Notes under the pieces: generated by a model
The model's database searches: none
Told to the model about the DNA's origin: nothing
What the model saw: the letters and a program-made list of their open reading frames with translations, nothing else
Translations under genes and position numbers: made by a program
Assembly: GCF_014041915.1 (NCBI RefSeq)
Contig: NZ_CP059472.1
Span: 372,001 to 436,000, forward strand
Length of the DNA stretch: 64,000 bases
Direction: 5' to 3'
Source: Marnyiella aurantia
GTDB lineage: Bacteria; Bacteroidota; Bacteroidia; Flavobacteriales; Weeksellaceae
In this document: positions 1-8,946 of the stretch, one piece after another
Numbering within the stretch: position 1 is the first letter of the stretch
Layout: each line of letters begins with the position of its first letter

Positions 1-1
1 G

Positions 2-1036
2 AATATCCAGGCCGAAAACAGCTGGAAGACCATCCTTACCAGCTATGCAAGGATCATCGTGATCAACGGAATCATTATCATGGCCATTTATCTGCTTTTT
101 GCCAGATTTATTATTCCGGCCATCAACGATAACCTGGAAAGCAACAGCCTGAAAAATATTATAGGAAACGGGCTGCCGGTACTTTTTATACTTCCTTTCC
201 TTTGGGCACTAATGGTAAAGAGACCCAACTCGGTGGCTTACCGTGAACTCTGGACCAAGACCAAATACAGCCGCGGACCGCTGCTTATTATTGAAATTGT
301 CCGGTTTTCCATTGGTATCGGTATCCTGGGCTTTTTCCTGGACCGTTTTGCCTCAACAACAATATCATTCTTCATTACGATTCCTGTGGCGATTGTCCTG
401 ATGGTGATCTTCTCCAACAGGCTGAACAAATTTTACAGCCGTATTGAAAGAAGGTTTATCACCAACCTGAATGACCGTTCGGAGATGGGACACCCTGAAG
501 CTGTAGCCACGCTTGCCGGCACTTCCAATATAAAGGAGAGTCTGGCTGCCTGGGACGTACACATTATTGAACTTGAAGTAAAGCCGCTGGCCGATTATAT
601 AGGTAAAAGTCTGGTAGACCTGCAGTGGCGGGAGAAATATGGAATCAATATCGGCTATATACGCCGTGGCGGTAAACTCATTCACACGCCGGACCGGTAC
701 CAGGTCCTCATGCCTTATGACAAAGTAGGCATCATTGCCACCGATGATCAGTTCCAGATCTTTAAAGAGGTTTTTGACAGTCAGGAAATTATTGAAGAAG
801 AGAATATTGACCACATTAAACTTGGCAAAATCCTGATTAACCATCATTCACCCAAGAAAGGCCTTACCATACAGGAATCAGGCATCCGCGACAAGACAGA
901 CGGACTTGTAATTGCCATACGAAGAGGAGATGAACGTATCCTGAACCCCGAATCGTCTGAAATACTGCAGCTGGACGATATCGTTTGGGTGGTAGGTAAC
1001 CGGAAGAAAATTGAAAAACTAAATGTGGAAATCTAA
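2..1036 (+). CDS. Cation:proton antiporter, C-terminal part (CPA2 family with RCK_C domains), 5' truncated by window
   Basis: The reading frame is open from the left edge, so only the last ~344 residues are seen. The first ~130 residues hold about four hydrophobic segments, the end of a membrane transport domain. Two tandem TrkA-C/RCK_C-like regulatory modules follow, one around 'ELEVKPLADYIGKSL' and one around 'GLTIQESGIRDK', each ending in the typical 'D.V.VVG'-like strand. In this family such modules sit in the cytoplasm and gate monovalent cation/proton exchange by binding a ligand. A GTG at 59 could be read as a start, but the frame upstream codes sensibly, so it is internal. The HD-domain gene begins 7 bases after the stop and is probably co-transcribed. 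The transported ion cannot be told from this part. Confidence 0.85.
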   Translation, partial: NIQAENSWKTILTSYARIIVINGIIIMAIYLLFARFIIPAINDNLESNSLKNIIGNGLPVLFILPFLWALMVKRPNSVAYRELWTKTKYSRGPLLIIEIVRFSIGIGILGFFLDRFASTTISFFITIPVAIVLMVIFSNRLNKFYSRIERRFITNLNDRSEMGHPEAVATLAGTSNIKESLAAWDVHIIELEVKPLADYIGKSLVDLQWREKYGINIGYIRRGGKLIHTPDRYQVLMPYDKVGIIATDDQFQIFKEVFDSQEIIEEENIDHIKLGKILINHHSPKKGLTIQESGIRDKTDGLVIAIRRGDERILNPESSEILQLDDIVWVVGNRKKIEKLNVEI

Positions 1037-1043
1037 ATAACAG

Positions 1044-1484
1044 ATGAAAGAGGAACTTCTGAACAAAGCTGTAAACATCGCGACAAAAGCCCACAGGAAC
1101 CAAACCGATAAATTCGGCGCGCCTTATATAGGGCATATTATGAGGGTGATGAATTACGGCAAAACATACGACGAAAAAATCGTAGGCGTACTGCACGATG
1201 TGATAGAAGACTGTCCGGAAATCAGTCTGGATTATCTGCTGCAGGAAGGTTTCCCTAATCATATTGTTTTTGCTGTGGAATGCCTTACGAAAACTCCCTC
1301 CGACCAGGATTATACCGAATTCATCAAACAAACGGAAAGGTCACCACTGGCCGTAGCGGTTAAGCTGAATGACCTGCGCGACAATATGGACCTTAGACGG
1401 TTCACCAAACCGATAACGGAGAAAGATATGAAGAGACTTAACAAGTATCTGAAGGCCTACCTCTATCTCAAGGAGAAATACTGA
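1044..1484 (+). CDS. HD-domain hydrolase, small SpoT/MESH1-like
   Basis: This 146-residue protein has the metal-binding layout of HD phosphohydrolases close to the (p)ppGpp hydrolase domain of RelA/SpoT: H17 in 'KAHRNQTDK', H31, H51-D52 in 'VLHDVIED', and a later Asp in 'KLNDLRDN'. There is no synthetase, TGS or ACT domain, so it would act alone as a small alarmone or nucleotide hydrolase in the cytoplasm. The substrate is inferred from family resemblance only. It starts 7 bases after the antiporter stop, which suggests one transcript, and its end faces the convergent TonB receptor gene 18 bases away. Confidence 0.8.
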   Translation: MKEELLNKAVNIATKAHRNQTDKFGAPYIGHIMRVMNYGKTYDEKIVGVLHDVIEDCPEISLDYLLQEGFPNHIVFAVECLTKTPSDQDYTEFIKQTERSPLAVAVKLNDLRDNMDLRRFTKPITEKDMKRLNKYLKAYLYLKEKY

Positions 1485-1502
1485 TTTTAAATAGCAGTCC
1501 GC

Positions 1503-3311
1503 TTATAAACCGATACGGTAATTAAATCCAAGCTGAAACCATCTGCCCGGCATAGGTACACCAAAGGTCTCTGTATACCGGGTTGATGTAAGGTTATTTA
1601 TAAGTAGAAACAGCTGAAGGTCATTATACTGCCAGTTCAGTTTTAAATCCAGAAGGTGATAACTTCCCGTTGTGACTCTTTCATTATAGCGGTAAACCCA
1701 CTGAGCGGTTAGCTCTTTGTAAAGTTTATTCTCCATTTTCGCCACAACCTGATGCTTCAGGTTTTCCATTATATAGCGGGACCACAGGTTTTCCAGTTTC
1801 TCTGCCCTGCTGTCCAGGAAAGTGTAACCCAACGACCAGGACTGAACGAATGAATTAAGTTGCTGGCGGAGTTCCAGTTCAATTCCCTGCGTATAAATAC
1901 TTCCGATGTTTTCGGCGCGCCAAAGTTCGTTTTCGCTGGCTTTAACCCAGTCAATGGAATTGTCTGTATCCCGCAGGAAACCACTGGCTTTCAGCTCCAG
2001 ACCATTCCTGTGGTAACGGTAACCTACTTCTGCCGAAAAAGCGTGCTCGGGCTGCAGAAACGGGTTCCCCGCCTCGGTTTTACTCAGATAATAAAGGTCG
2101 GTGAAGGTAGGAATTCGGCTAACTTTTGCTGCGTTTCCATAAATTTTATGATTTGGGCTCAGGTTATAACCAACATCCACTCCGGGATAAAGGAAATTAC
2201 CTTCGCGGTCGTACGCGGACCATGAAATACCCGGCGCGATATCCATCCTGTCGTCAAAAAAAGAAAAATGATGCTCCAGAAACAGTTGGGTAATGAAACG
2301 TTCACGACGGCCCAGATTATTACTAGCCAGAAACTCCTTTCGGATCTCAACGCCAAGTCCCGTTCTTCCCAATGCCGAATTCAAGGTAGTATTAATCTCA
2401 CCACCGATATTATTGCCGATGTGGATATTACGGTACAGTTCGGGCCTGCCGCGCACATATTCGTAAATATCCTGTCCGCGGCGCCAGTAAATATTGGAGT
2501 TAAAGGTCCAGCTGTCCCATTTTCGGTCGGCACTTAAGCTTACAACAGAAGCCTGGGTTTCTTCGTACTGGTCTGTAGCTGCCGCCGTAGCATAGAAACC
2601 GTTGGCGCCAAATTTCTTCTCCTGGATTCCTGCCTGAAAGCGCACATTTGCGGAGGCAACGCGGAATTGATTCTGATAAAATATATTGTTGATTTTATAA
2701 TCGGTGTTGTACCGGTAGCCTTCGGAACTGGATGAGTTAAGCTGTACGAAATGCGCGACTTTTTCAGTGCTCATGTGGGTGCCAAGGCCCAGTGAATAAG
2801 TGCCAAAATCGCCGCCACTCGCAGAAACTGTGGTCGTATCTTCAGCAGCAGGTTTTGTAACGATATTGATTACTCCGGCATAAGCGTTTTGGCCAAAGCG
2901 CCTCGCTGCCGGTCCCTTAATCACTTCTATCCTTTCTACAGATGCCAGATCGAAGGGAACACTCATGGAGTTATGCCCCGTTTGGGAATCGTTCATCCGC
3001 ACACCATTTACGAGGATCAATACCTGTTCAAAGCTGCTGCCACGCAGTGAAATATCTGCCTGCACACCGTTACCGCCTCTCCTTCTGATATCGAAACCTG
3101 TGATTTGAGCCAGAACTTCTTCCACACTTGTAGCTGGAGAACTGCGTATTTCTTCTCTGTTAATTACAGTAATGTTCTCACTCACCTTTGTAACCGGAAG
3201 ATCCAGGAACTTGCCGTGGATGAAAACTTCACTTATTTCAGATTCTCCGGTTTGGGCTGAAATCTGGCTTATCATACCGAGGCACAGAAATCCAAAATAT
3301 TTTAACCTCAT
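1503..3311 (-). CDS. TonB-dependent outer-membrane receptor
   Basis: About 602 residues. I chose the ATG at 3311 because it begins a classic signal peptide (MRLKYFGFLCLGMISQISAQ). An upstream ATG at 3350 would add 13 charged residues in front of it. The plug domain follows (residues ~25-140: 'VNGVRMNDSQTGHNSMSVPFDLASVERIEV', 'AGVINIVTKP'), then a beta-barrel ending in 'GRWFQLGFNYRIGL', with the aromatic C-terminus expected for BAM insertion. The size and plug resemble BtuB/siderophore-type receptors, but the ligand cannot be assigned. No SusD partner or transporter gene is adjacent. A TATCTTTG -7 box lies at 3385-3392, about 75 bases upstream of the start. Confidence 0.88.
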   Translation of the reverse strand: MRLKYFGFLCLGMISQISAQTGESEISEVFIHGKFLDLPVTKVSENITVINREEIRSSPATSVEEVLAQITGFDIRRRGGNGVQADISLRGSSFEQVLILVNGVRMNDSQTGHNSMSVPFDLASVERIEVIKGPAARRFGQNAYAGVINIVTKPAAEDTTTVSASGGDFGTYSLGLGTHMSTEKVAHFVQLNSSSSEGYRYNTDYKINNIFYQNQFRVASANVRFQAGIQEKKFGANGFYATAAATDQYEETQASVVSLSADRKWDSWTFNSNIYWRRGQDIYEYVRGRPELYRNIHIGNNIGGEINTTLNSALGRTGLGVEIRKEFLASNNLGRRERFITQLFLEHHFSFFDDRMDIAPGISWSAYDREGNFLYPGVDVGYNLSPNHKIYGNAAKVSRIPTFTDLYYLSKTEAGNPFLQPEHAFSAEVGYRYHRNGLELKASGFLRDTDNSIDWVKASENELWRAENIGSIYTQGIELELRQQLNSFVQSWSLGYTFLDSRAEKLENLWSRYIMENLKHQVVAKMENKLYKELTAQWVYRYNERVTTGSYHLLDLKLNWQYNDLQLFLLINNLTSTRYTETFGVPMPGRWFQLGFNYRIGL

Positions 3312-3384
3312 TTTACACCTGCATTGATAATATAGTGACAGATTCCGCATCTTTACCTGCGGAACAGCCCTGAATTGGAAGCGG

Positions 3385-3392
3385 CAAAGATA
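3385..3392 (-). promoter_or_regulatory. Promoter -7 box of the TonB receptor gene
   Basis: The minus strand reads TATCTTTG, matching the Bacteroidota TAnnTTTG element. Transcription would start near 3378, leaving a leader of ~65 bases before the ATG at 3311. Confidence 0.5.
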
Positions 3393-3537
3393 AATAAAGT
3401 TGGGTGATCCTGAACACAGGAAATACCGCAGATATAAATTTAACAGTACTAATTCCCACCGAATTGGATACCGTTCCTGCGACGGTTTACCCTTTTCTGT
3501 TGCCTAAAGTCCGGAAGGTTTACACTTAAATTTTATG

Positions 3538-3545
3538 TATTTTTG
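3538..3545 (+). promoter_or_regulatory. Promoter -7 box of uvrA
   Basis: TATTTTTG, 19 bases before the uvrA ATG, matches TAnnTTTG. A TTTAC sequence at 3519 may serve as the -33 element. Confidence 0.55.
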
Positions 3546-3563
3546 TAGTCCTCAAATTCATAC

Positions 3564-6350
3564 ATGGATACATCCGAAAACATAGATATAAAGAAAGAAA
3601 TTTTTGTTAAGAATGCGCATCTTAACAATCTTAAGAACATAGATGTACGCATTCCGAAAAACAAACTTGTAGTCATTACCGGAGTCTCGGGCAGCGGGAA
3701 ATCCTCCCTGGCCTTCGATACCATTTATGCCGAAGGCCAGCGCAGGTATGTGGAAAGTCTGAGTTCCTACGCCAGGCAGTTCCTGGGCAAACTGGAGAAA
3801 CCCAAAATTGACAGTATAAAAGGGCTGGCACCGTCCATCGCCATTCAGCAGAAAGTTATATCGTCCAATCCGCGTTCTACAGTAGGTACATCAACCGAAA
3901 TTTACGATTATATAAAACTGCTCTTTGCCAGAATAGGACATACATTTTCGCCGGTTTCTGGGCGGGAAGTCCGCAAAGACAGCGTTACTGATGTCATCAA
4001 CTTTATAAAACAGGCTGAAGGAACCGCTTTTCTGCTTCGTGCACCGCTGCAGTTCAGTCCGGACACCTTTACCCAGACTCTAAACTCCCTTAAGGTCACC
4101 GGTTTTACAAGACTGGAGGTAAACGGGAATGTGGCGGGAATAGAAGATCTTGAGAGTTTCGGCTTTACTCCCGAAAAAGGAATGGAAATCCATCTCGTAA
4201 TAGACCGGTTCGTTTATGAGGATGATGAGCATTTCCTGCAAAGACTCGCCGACTCTATACAAATGGCTTTTTACGAAGGTCACGGATACAGTTCGCTTAA
4301 AAATATTGAGACCGGTGAAGTACACGAATTTTCAAATAAATTCGAGTTGGACGGAATGGAATTTATGGAGCCCAATGTTCATTTCTTCAGCTTTAATAAT
4401 CCCTACGGTGCCTGTCCGCAGTGTGAGGGTTATGGAAAAGTGATCGGCATTGACGAAGACCTTGTAATTCCAAATAAAAATCTGTCGGTTTTTGAGGATG
4501 CTGTGGCAGCCTGGAAAGGAGAAAGTATGGGCGAATGGAAAAAATCATTCATTAAATGGGTGGGCGGCGAATTCCCGATTCACAAACCCTATTTCCAGCT
4601 AACCAAAGAGCAGCGCAACCTTCTTTGGAAGGGCGACGGTTCGGCCAATTTCCCCTCGCTGAACGCCTTTTTCAAAATGGTGGAAGGCAATCTTTACAAG
4701 ATCCAGTACCGGGTGATGCTTTCACGGTACCGAGGTAAAACCCTCTGCCCTACCTGTGAAGGACTCAGGCTTCGAGAGGAAACCCAATGGGTAAAAATTG
4801 ACGGACACAATATCCAGTCAATGATTGAACTGCCGCTGGATGAGCTTCTGCCGCTGGTAAAATCGCTGAAATTAAGTGCACACGATGCCGAAATTGCAAA
4901 AAGACTGCTGTATGAAATTACGACCAGACTGGAATTCCTGGAGAAAGTAGGTTTGGGTTACCTAAGCCTGAACCGTACCTCCAACACGCTTTCGGGTGGT
5001 GAAAGCCAGCGTATTAACCTGGCAACCAGTCTGGGAAGTTCACTGGTGGGATCCATTTATATCCTGGACGAGCCCTCGATCGGTCTGCACAGTAAAGACA
5101 CTGAAAACCTGATTGGTGTACTTAAGAATTTAAGGGATTTGGGAAATACCGTTATTGTTGTAGAACACGACGAAGATGTCATGCGCGCGGCCGATTATAT
5201 TATTGATATTGGTCCTGAAGCAGGTTATTTGGGTGGTGAACTTGTTTTTGCCGGTCATTTTGACGAACTTCAGTCATCAGACTCACTTACGGCTCAATAC
5301 CTAACCGGAAAGCTGGAAATAAAAACACCTAAGAAGCGCCGTAAAGCAAAGGAATTTATCGAGATAAAAGGCGCTCGTGAAAATAACCTGAAAAACATTG
5401 ATGTTTCGGTTCCGCTGGAAGGTCTCGTTGTAATTTCTGGCGTTTCCGGCTCAGGGAAATCCACCCTGATGAAGGAAATCCTGACCAATGAGATCCAGAT
5501 CCAATTGGGAATGGGTGGTAAAAAAGGCGACTATGACAGTGTAGACTTCCCAAAAAAGCTCATTAAAAACATCGAACTCATTGACCAGAATCCAATCGGT
5601 AAATCGTCACGCTCCAATCCTGTTACCTACCTGAAAGCCTATGACGACATTAGGGAGCTTTTCACAAAGCAGAAGCTTTCGAAAATGATGGGTTACAAAG
5701 CAAAACATTTCTCGTTCAATGTGGACGGCGGCCGTTGTGAAGAATGCAAAGGTGAAGGTGTGATCAATGTATCCATGCAGTTTATGGCCGATATTGAACT
5801 GCTGTGCGAGAGTTGCAACGGTACACGGTTCCGAAGTGAAATTCTGGAAGTGAAGTTTGACGACAAGAATATTTCCGATATCCTGCACATGACTGTGGAT
5901 GAGGCACTGGAATTCTTCTCCGATAATAAAGAAACAAAGATTGTAACCAAGATACAGCCGCTACAAGATGTAGGTTTGGGTTACCTCCAGCTGGGACAAA
6001 GCTCCTCCACCCTGTCCGGTGGTGAGGCACAGCGGATTAAGCTGGCGTCTTTCCTGGTGAAAGGATTCACAACCGATAAAACCCTTTTTATCTTTGATGA
6101 ACCTTCCACCGGACTGCATTTCCACGATATCAATAAACTGCTGGTTTCTCTTCAGGCTTTAATTGAATTGGGACATTCCGTGATCGTCATAGAACACCAA
6201 CCCGATATTATAAAGTCGGCAGATTATATCATTGACATTGGTCCCGATGCGGGCAAGCACGGTGGTGAAGTGGTTTTCGCCGGCACACCGGAAGACCTTG
6301 TAAAAGACAAAAAATCCCATACCGCAAGGTTTCTGAAGGAAAAACTGTAG
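3564..6350 (+). CDS. uvrA: Excinuclease ABC subunit UvrA
   Basis: A full-length 928-residue UvrA. Two ABC ATPase halves are visible: Walker A GVSGSGKS at 40-47 and again at 626-633, signatures LSGGESQR and LSGGEAQR, and Walker B segments '[10 protein letters not shown]' and '[10 protein letters not shown]'. The zinc modules show as CPQC/CPTC in the first half and CEEC...CESC in the second. The region at ~130-250 with '[11 protein letters not shown]' corresponds to the UvrB-binding domain, so this is canonical UvrA and not the shorter UvrA2 class. UvrA dimers find bulky DNA lesions and load UvrB in nucleotide excision repair. A CPBP protease gene begins one base after its stop. Confidence 0.97.
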   Translation: MDTSENIDIKKEIFVKNAHLNNLKNIDVRIPKNKLVVITGVSGSGKSSLAFDTIYAEGQRRYVESLSSYARQFLGKLEKPKIDSIKGLAPSIAIQQKVISSNPRSTVGTSTEIYDYIKLLFARIGHTFSPVSGREVRKDSVTDVINFIKQAEGTAFLLRAPLQFSPDTFTQTLNSLKVTGFTRLEVNGNVAGIEDLESFGFTPEKGMEIHLVIDRFVYEDDEHFLQRLADSIQMAFYEGHGYSSLKNIETGEVHEFSNKFELDGMEFMEPNVHFFSFNNPYGACPQCEGYGKVIGIDEDLVIPNKNLSVFEDAVAAWKGESMGEWKKSFIKWVGGEFPIHKPYFQLTKEQRNLLWKGDGSANFPSLNAFFKMVEGNLYKIQYRVMLSRYRGKTLCPTCEGLRLREETQWVKIDGHNIQSMIELPLDELLPLVKSLKLSAHDAEIAKRLLYEITTRLEFLEKVGLGYLSLNRTSNTLSGGESQRINLATSLGSSLVGSIYILDEPSIGLHSKDTENLIGVLKNLRDLGNTVIVVEHDEDVMRAADYIIDIGPEAGYLGGELVFAGHFDELQSSDSLTAQYLTGKLEIKTPKKRRKAKEFIEIKGARENNLKNIDVSVPLEGLVVISGVSGSGKSTLMKEILTNEIQIQLGMGGKKGDYDSVDFPKKLIKNIELIDQNPIGKSSRSNPVTYLKAYDDIRELFTKQKLSKMMGYKAKHFSFNVDGGRCEECKGEGVINVSMQFMADIELLCESCNGTRFRSEILEVKFDDKNISDILHMTVDEALEFFSDNKETKIVTKIQPLQDVGLGYLQLGQSSSTLSGGEAQRIKLASFLVKGFTTDKTLFIFDEPSTGLHFHDINKLLVSLQALIELGHSVIVIEHQPDIIKSADYIIDIGPDAGKHGGEVVFAGTPEDLVKDKKSHTARFLKEKL

Positions 6351-6351
6351 A

Positions 6352-7257
6352 ATGATAAATGATATTAGCCAAACATTAAAGGACTTCTTACATTTTTTAA
6401 AAAGTCCGAGGGACCGCTTTTCTGAAAAGATAAGTACAAACGACCGCTACAGGATCTTCACGGTGCTGTTTTTTACCATACTACTTTTAAATGCTCTTTT
6501 TATAGTGCCTTTATTAGGCTTCGTACACGAATACATCATGAAAATTGAAGCGGCGGGCCTGCTGCGCAACTTTTCCATCGGCATGATGCTCTTTATGGCG
6601 GTCGTTGCTGCACCGATTTTGGAAGAAATTCTATTCAGGCTTCCACTGAAGTATGAAAGAAATTATGTACTCCGTGTTCTTGACAAAATTGCAGGCAAGC
6701 CGGTATTTTTTAATTTTTGGAAACGGAATTTCGCAGTGATTTTTTATCTGGTGGCTATACTGTTTGGCTTTGTGCATTCTTTTAACTATAAAAACGAGTG
6801 GAATGCCCTTTTCCTGGTTTTGTTGCCAATTATTATCTTATCGCAGTCCATTGGTGGACTATTTATGGGTTATATACGTCTGCGGTTGGGATTCTTTTGG
6901 GCTATTTTATTCCATGCCTGTTTTAATTTTGTAGTAATCACTGTTCCTTATCTTTTACACGAAAATATTGAGTATATCAACCAAAAAAACGGTGATTACG
7001 AACTTCGGGTTGAAGGTCTGTTTTGTAAGGAAAGCAGCAGTACAACAATTACACATCAAAAAACTGTTGACGAAAAAATACTGATGATTGAGGCAACAAA
7101 TACTGATTTACAGACTCTTGTAGAACTGACTATTGGTAAAGGGCATAAAGTTTTGGACAATGAACTTGTCCATTTTTATTTCAAATCTGAAAAAGGCCTG
7201 ACAGAGCAGGAACTGATCAAACTTCTTAAAGAGGAATTTGAGATTACAAAAAAGTAA
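6352..7257 (+). CDS. CPBP family intramembrane metalloprotease (CAAX/Abi-type)
   Basis: A 301-residue membrane protein with the three motifs of the CPBP/Rce1-like family: EExxxR ('LEEILFR', near residue 90), a central H in 'FGFVHSFN', and HxxxN in 'FHACFNFV'. These residues bind the metal and activate water inside the membrane. About six hydrophobic segments fill residues 35-210, followed by a ~90-residue soluble tail of unknown role. The ATG comes one base after the uvrA stop, so translation is probably coupled to uvrA and no separate promoter is seen. The substrate is unknown. Confidence 0.85.
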   Translation: MINDISQTLKDFLHFLKSPRDRFSEKISTNDRYRIFTVLFFTILLLNALFIVPLLGFVHEYIMKIEAAGLLRNFSIGMMLFMAVVAAPILEEILFRLPLKYERNYVLRVLDKIAGKPVFFNFWKRNFAVIFYLVAILFGFVHSFNYKNEWNALFLVLLPIIILSQSIGGLFMGYIRLRLGFFWAILFHACFNFVVITVPYLLHENIEYINQKNGDYELRVEGLFCKESSSTTITHQKTVDEKILMIEATNTDLQTLVELTIGKGHKVLDNELVHFYFKSEKGLTEQELIKLLKEEFEITKK

Positions 7258-7284
7258 ATTCTCCCCGCTATTAACCTTACTGAC

Positions 7285-7403
7285 TGGCACTTATCCACAA
7301 AAATATGTTGGTAAAATGTGAATTTTAACATTGGGTTCATATTCCGTATTGATTTAAATCCTACATTTACAGTAAATTAAATACGATATGAGGACAAGTG
7401 CCA
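7285..7403. repeat. Distant near-perfect inverted repeat around a leader-like ORF
   Basis: TGGCACTTATCC (7285-7296) and GGACAAGTGCCA (7392-7403) are complementary except for one position. The second arm lies in the first codons of the 17-codon ORF at 7388. If one transcript covers both arms they could form a long stem that hides the start of the small ORF. No promoter was placed upstream of the first arm. Confidence 0.4.
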
Positions 7404-7441
7404 CATCCCGGACTGAAACTATTAAACTTACTATATTTTGA
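7388..7441 (+). CDS. Possible 17-codon leader peptide, Thr-rich
   Basis: ATG to TGA encodes MRTSATSRTETIKLTIF, with five Thr in 17 residues. The stop codon touches the first base of a terminator stem-loop (7441-7463), the usual layout of an attenuator leader peptide. However, no amino-acid biosynthesis gene follows; a second terminator and tRNA-Arg come next. It may be a relic, a small regulatory RNA or chance. Confidence 0.35.
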   Translation: MRTSATSRTETIKLTIF

Positions 7442-7469
7442 GAGAAGCACCGTCGGCTTCTCTTTTTTT
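7441..7469 (+). terminator. Rho-independent terminator after the small ORF
   Basis: An 8-bp stem AGAGAAGC/GCTTCTCT with a 7-base loop is followed by seven T. It directly follows the stop codon of the 17-codon ORF. Confidence 0.8.
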
Positions 7470-7505
7470 GTTGTCTAATTAAAAAATGAGATGTCTTTAT
7501 CTGCT

Positions 7506-7536
7506 GAATCCGTTCCTAAAGAGCGGATTCTTTTTT
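7506..7536 (+). terminator. Second rho-independent terminator
   Basis: A stem GAATCCG (7506-7512) / CGGATTC (7524-7530) is followed by six T. It lies 37 bases beyond the first terminator with no clear gene between them. A 15-codon frame (ATG 7491, TGA 7536) runs through this hairpin but has no other support. Confidence 0.7.
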
Positions 7537-7626
7537 GAATAAGTAATCGCCTGGTGAATTGGCAGCTACCAATTTAGTCCCCAGAAGATTTGAATATTTT
7601 TCGCGGTAATTTTTTCAAAACTTTTG

Positions 7627-7634
7627 TAAATTTG
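7627..7634 (+). promoter_or_regulatory. Promoter -7 box of tRNA-Arg
   Basis: TAAATTTG matches TAnnTTTG and puts the transcript start about 4 bases before the mature tRNA 5' end. Confidence 0.55.
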
Positions 7635-7644
7635 CGCACCAAAA

Positions 7645-7716
7645 GGCCTCATAGTTCAACGGATAGAATAGAAGTTTCCTAAACTTTAGATCCAGGTTCG
7701 ATTCCTGGTGAGGCTA
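7645..7716 (+). tRNA. tRNA-Arg, anticodon CCT
   Basis: The sequence folds as a cloverleaf: acceptor GGCCTCA/TGAGGCT, a D-arm, anticodon stem GAAGT/ACTTT with loop TTCCTAA (anticodon CCT, reading AGG), and T-arm CCAGG-TTCGATT-CCTGG. The variable loop is four bases, the discriminator base is A, and CCA is not encoded. It sits alone between two terminators. Confidence 0.93.
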
Positions 7717-7725
7717 CTTACAACG

Positions 7726-7754
7726 AAAGCCGTTTCATATGCTGAAACGGCTTT
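7726..7754. terminator. Terminator hairpin between tRNA-Arg and the convergent M28 peptidase gene
   Basis: A perfect 12-bp stem AAAGCCGTTTCA/TGAAACGGCTTT with a 5-base loop lies between the tRNA and the end of the minus-strand peptidase gene. It is symmetric enough to work in both directions. Confidence 0.75.
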
Positions 7755-7785
7755 GTTATGTTCTATTATTTAGTTTCGCGGAAGC

Positions 7786-8790
7786 CTACTTATCCACCAC
7801 AATCCTGGCCTCGCGGTTGGCCAGTTCCCAGGCCGTAGCGTATACGAGTTGGGCACGTTTACGCAGCAATTTGTAATCTATCTTCTCGGGATCATCAGTA
7901 GGCTGATGGTAATCTGCATGCACACCATCAAAGAAGAAAGCTACAGGAATCCCGTTTTTTGCGAAATTATAATGGTCGGAGCGGTAATACAAACGCTGCG
8001 GATCATTAGGGTCGTCATATTTATAGTTAAGTTCAAGTTTTTGGGTGGCATTGTTGGCGGCCTCGTTAATCACCTTCAGCTGACTGGACAGCATTTCGGA
8101 GCCAATGACGTACAAATAATCCTTACCTTCATTTTCGGGATCGCTGCGACCGATCATATCGATATTGAGGTTCACCACCGTGTTTGCCAAAGGGTATACA
8201 GGATTGTCAGCATAATATTTCGAACCTAAAAGGCCATGCTCCTCGCCGGTAACATGCAGGAACAGCACCGACCGTTTCGGAGATTTGCCCATTTTCTGCG
8301 CTTTTTTAAAGGCTTCAGCAATTTCCATTAAAGCCACTGTACCGCTGCCGTCGTCATCGGCACCGTTGTAAATCTGGCCGTTCTTGATGCCTACATGGTC
8401 ATAATGTGCGGAGATCACGATGATCTCTTCCGGTTTTTCACTGCCTTTTATAAATGCCAGGATATTTTCAGAATCCGGCAATGTACCGCGGCGGCTGTTC
8501 AGTGCCTCTTTCGGAACTTTCTGGTAATAATCCTTCAGCACCTCTGGATGAGACACACCCATTTTCCTATACTCTGCTATCATATACCTCCCGGCTTTTT
8601 TCTGACCTTCAGAACCTGTTTCGCGGCCTTCCATCTCGTCTGATGCAATAACATAAAGATGTCGTTTTAAATCCGCCTCAGTTATACTCTCAGAACTGGT
8701 TTTGAAGGCGCGTCCATCATAAGATAGATTCGAACTGGCACAGGAGGTAAGTATAAATGCGGCAGCAATTGCGGTAAAAGCTCTGTTCAT
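7786..8790 (-). CDS. M28 family metallopeptidase, lipoprotein
   Basis: 334 residues. The N-terminus is a lipoprotein signal with lipobox LTSC (Cys17), so the mature enzyme is probably anchored in the cell envelope. The co-catalytic zinc site of M28 aminopeptidases is complete: H and D in 'ISAHYDHVG', D in 'NGADDDGSG', the EE pair in 'VTGEEHGLLGS', D in 'NLNIDMIG', and H in 'YYRSDHYNF'. It probably trims N-terminal residues from peptides outside the cytoplasm. It is monocistronic, with a TATCTTTA-like -7 box just upstream, and is convergent with tRNA-Arg. Confidence 0.9.
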   Translation of the reverse strand: MNRAFTAIAAAFILTSCASSNLSYDGRAFKTSSESITEADLKRHLYVIASDEMEGRETGSEGQKKAGRYMIAEYRKMGVSHPEVLKDYYQKVPKEALNSRRGTLPDSENILAFIKGSEKPEEIIVISAHYDHVGIKNGQIYNGADDDGSGTVALMEIAEAFKKAQKMGKSPKRSVLFLHVTGEEHGLLGSKYYADNPVYPLANTVVNLNIDMIGRSDPENEGKDYLYVIGSEMLSSQLKVINEAANNATQKLELNYKYDDPNDPQRLYYRSDHYNFAKNGIPVAFFFDGVHADYHQPTDDPEKIDYKLLRKRAQLVYATAWELANREARIVVDK

Positions 8791-8946
8791 TCTTTTTAAA
8801 TTTTTCTAAAGATAGAAAATTATCCGATATGTATGTGCGATGCACGGCATAACTTTATTACTGAATTTCAGTCGGTTATATGAAGTTAAATCCTCTTCAA
8901 GTCATAATAATCAGTACTTTTATAAGTAATAAAAAAAAAATTTACT

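Noticed and set aside
3421-3530. Minus-strand stretch upstream of the TonB receptor gene with faint cobalamin-riboswitch-like phrases (GGTGGGAATTAGTACTG).
   Set aside because: The likely promoter box (3385-3392) lies downstream of this stretch, so it would not be transcribed, and the conserved riboswitch boxes do not match well.
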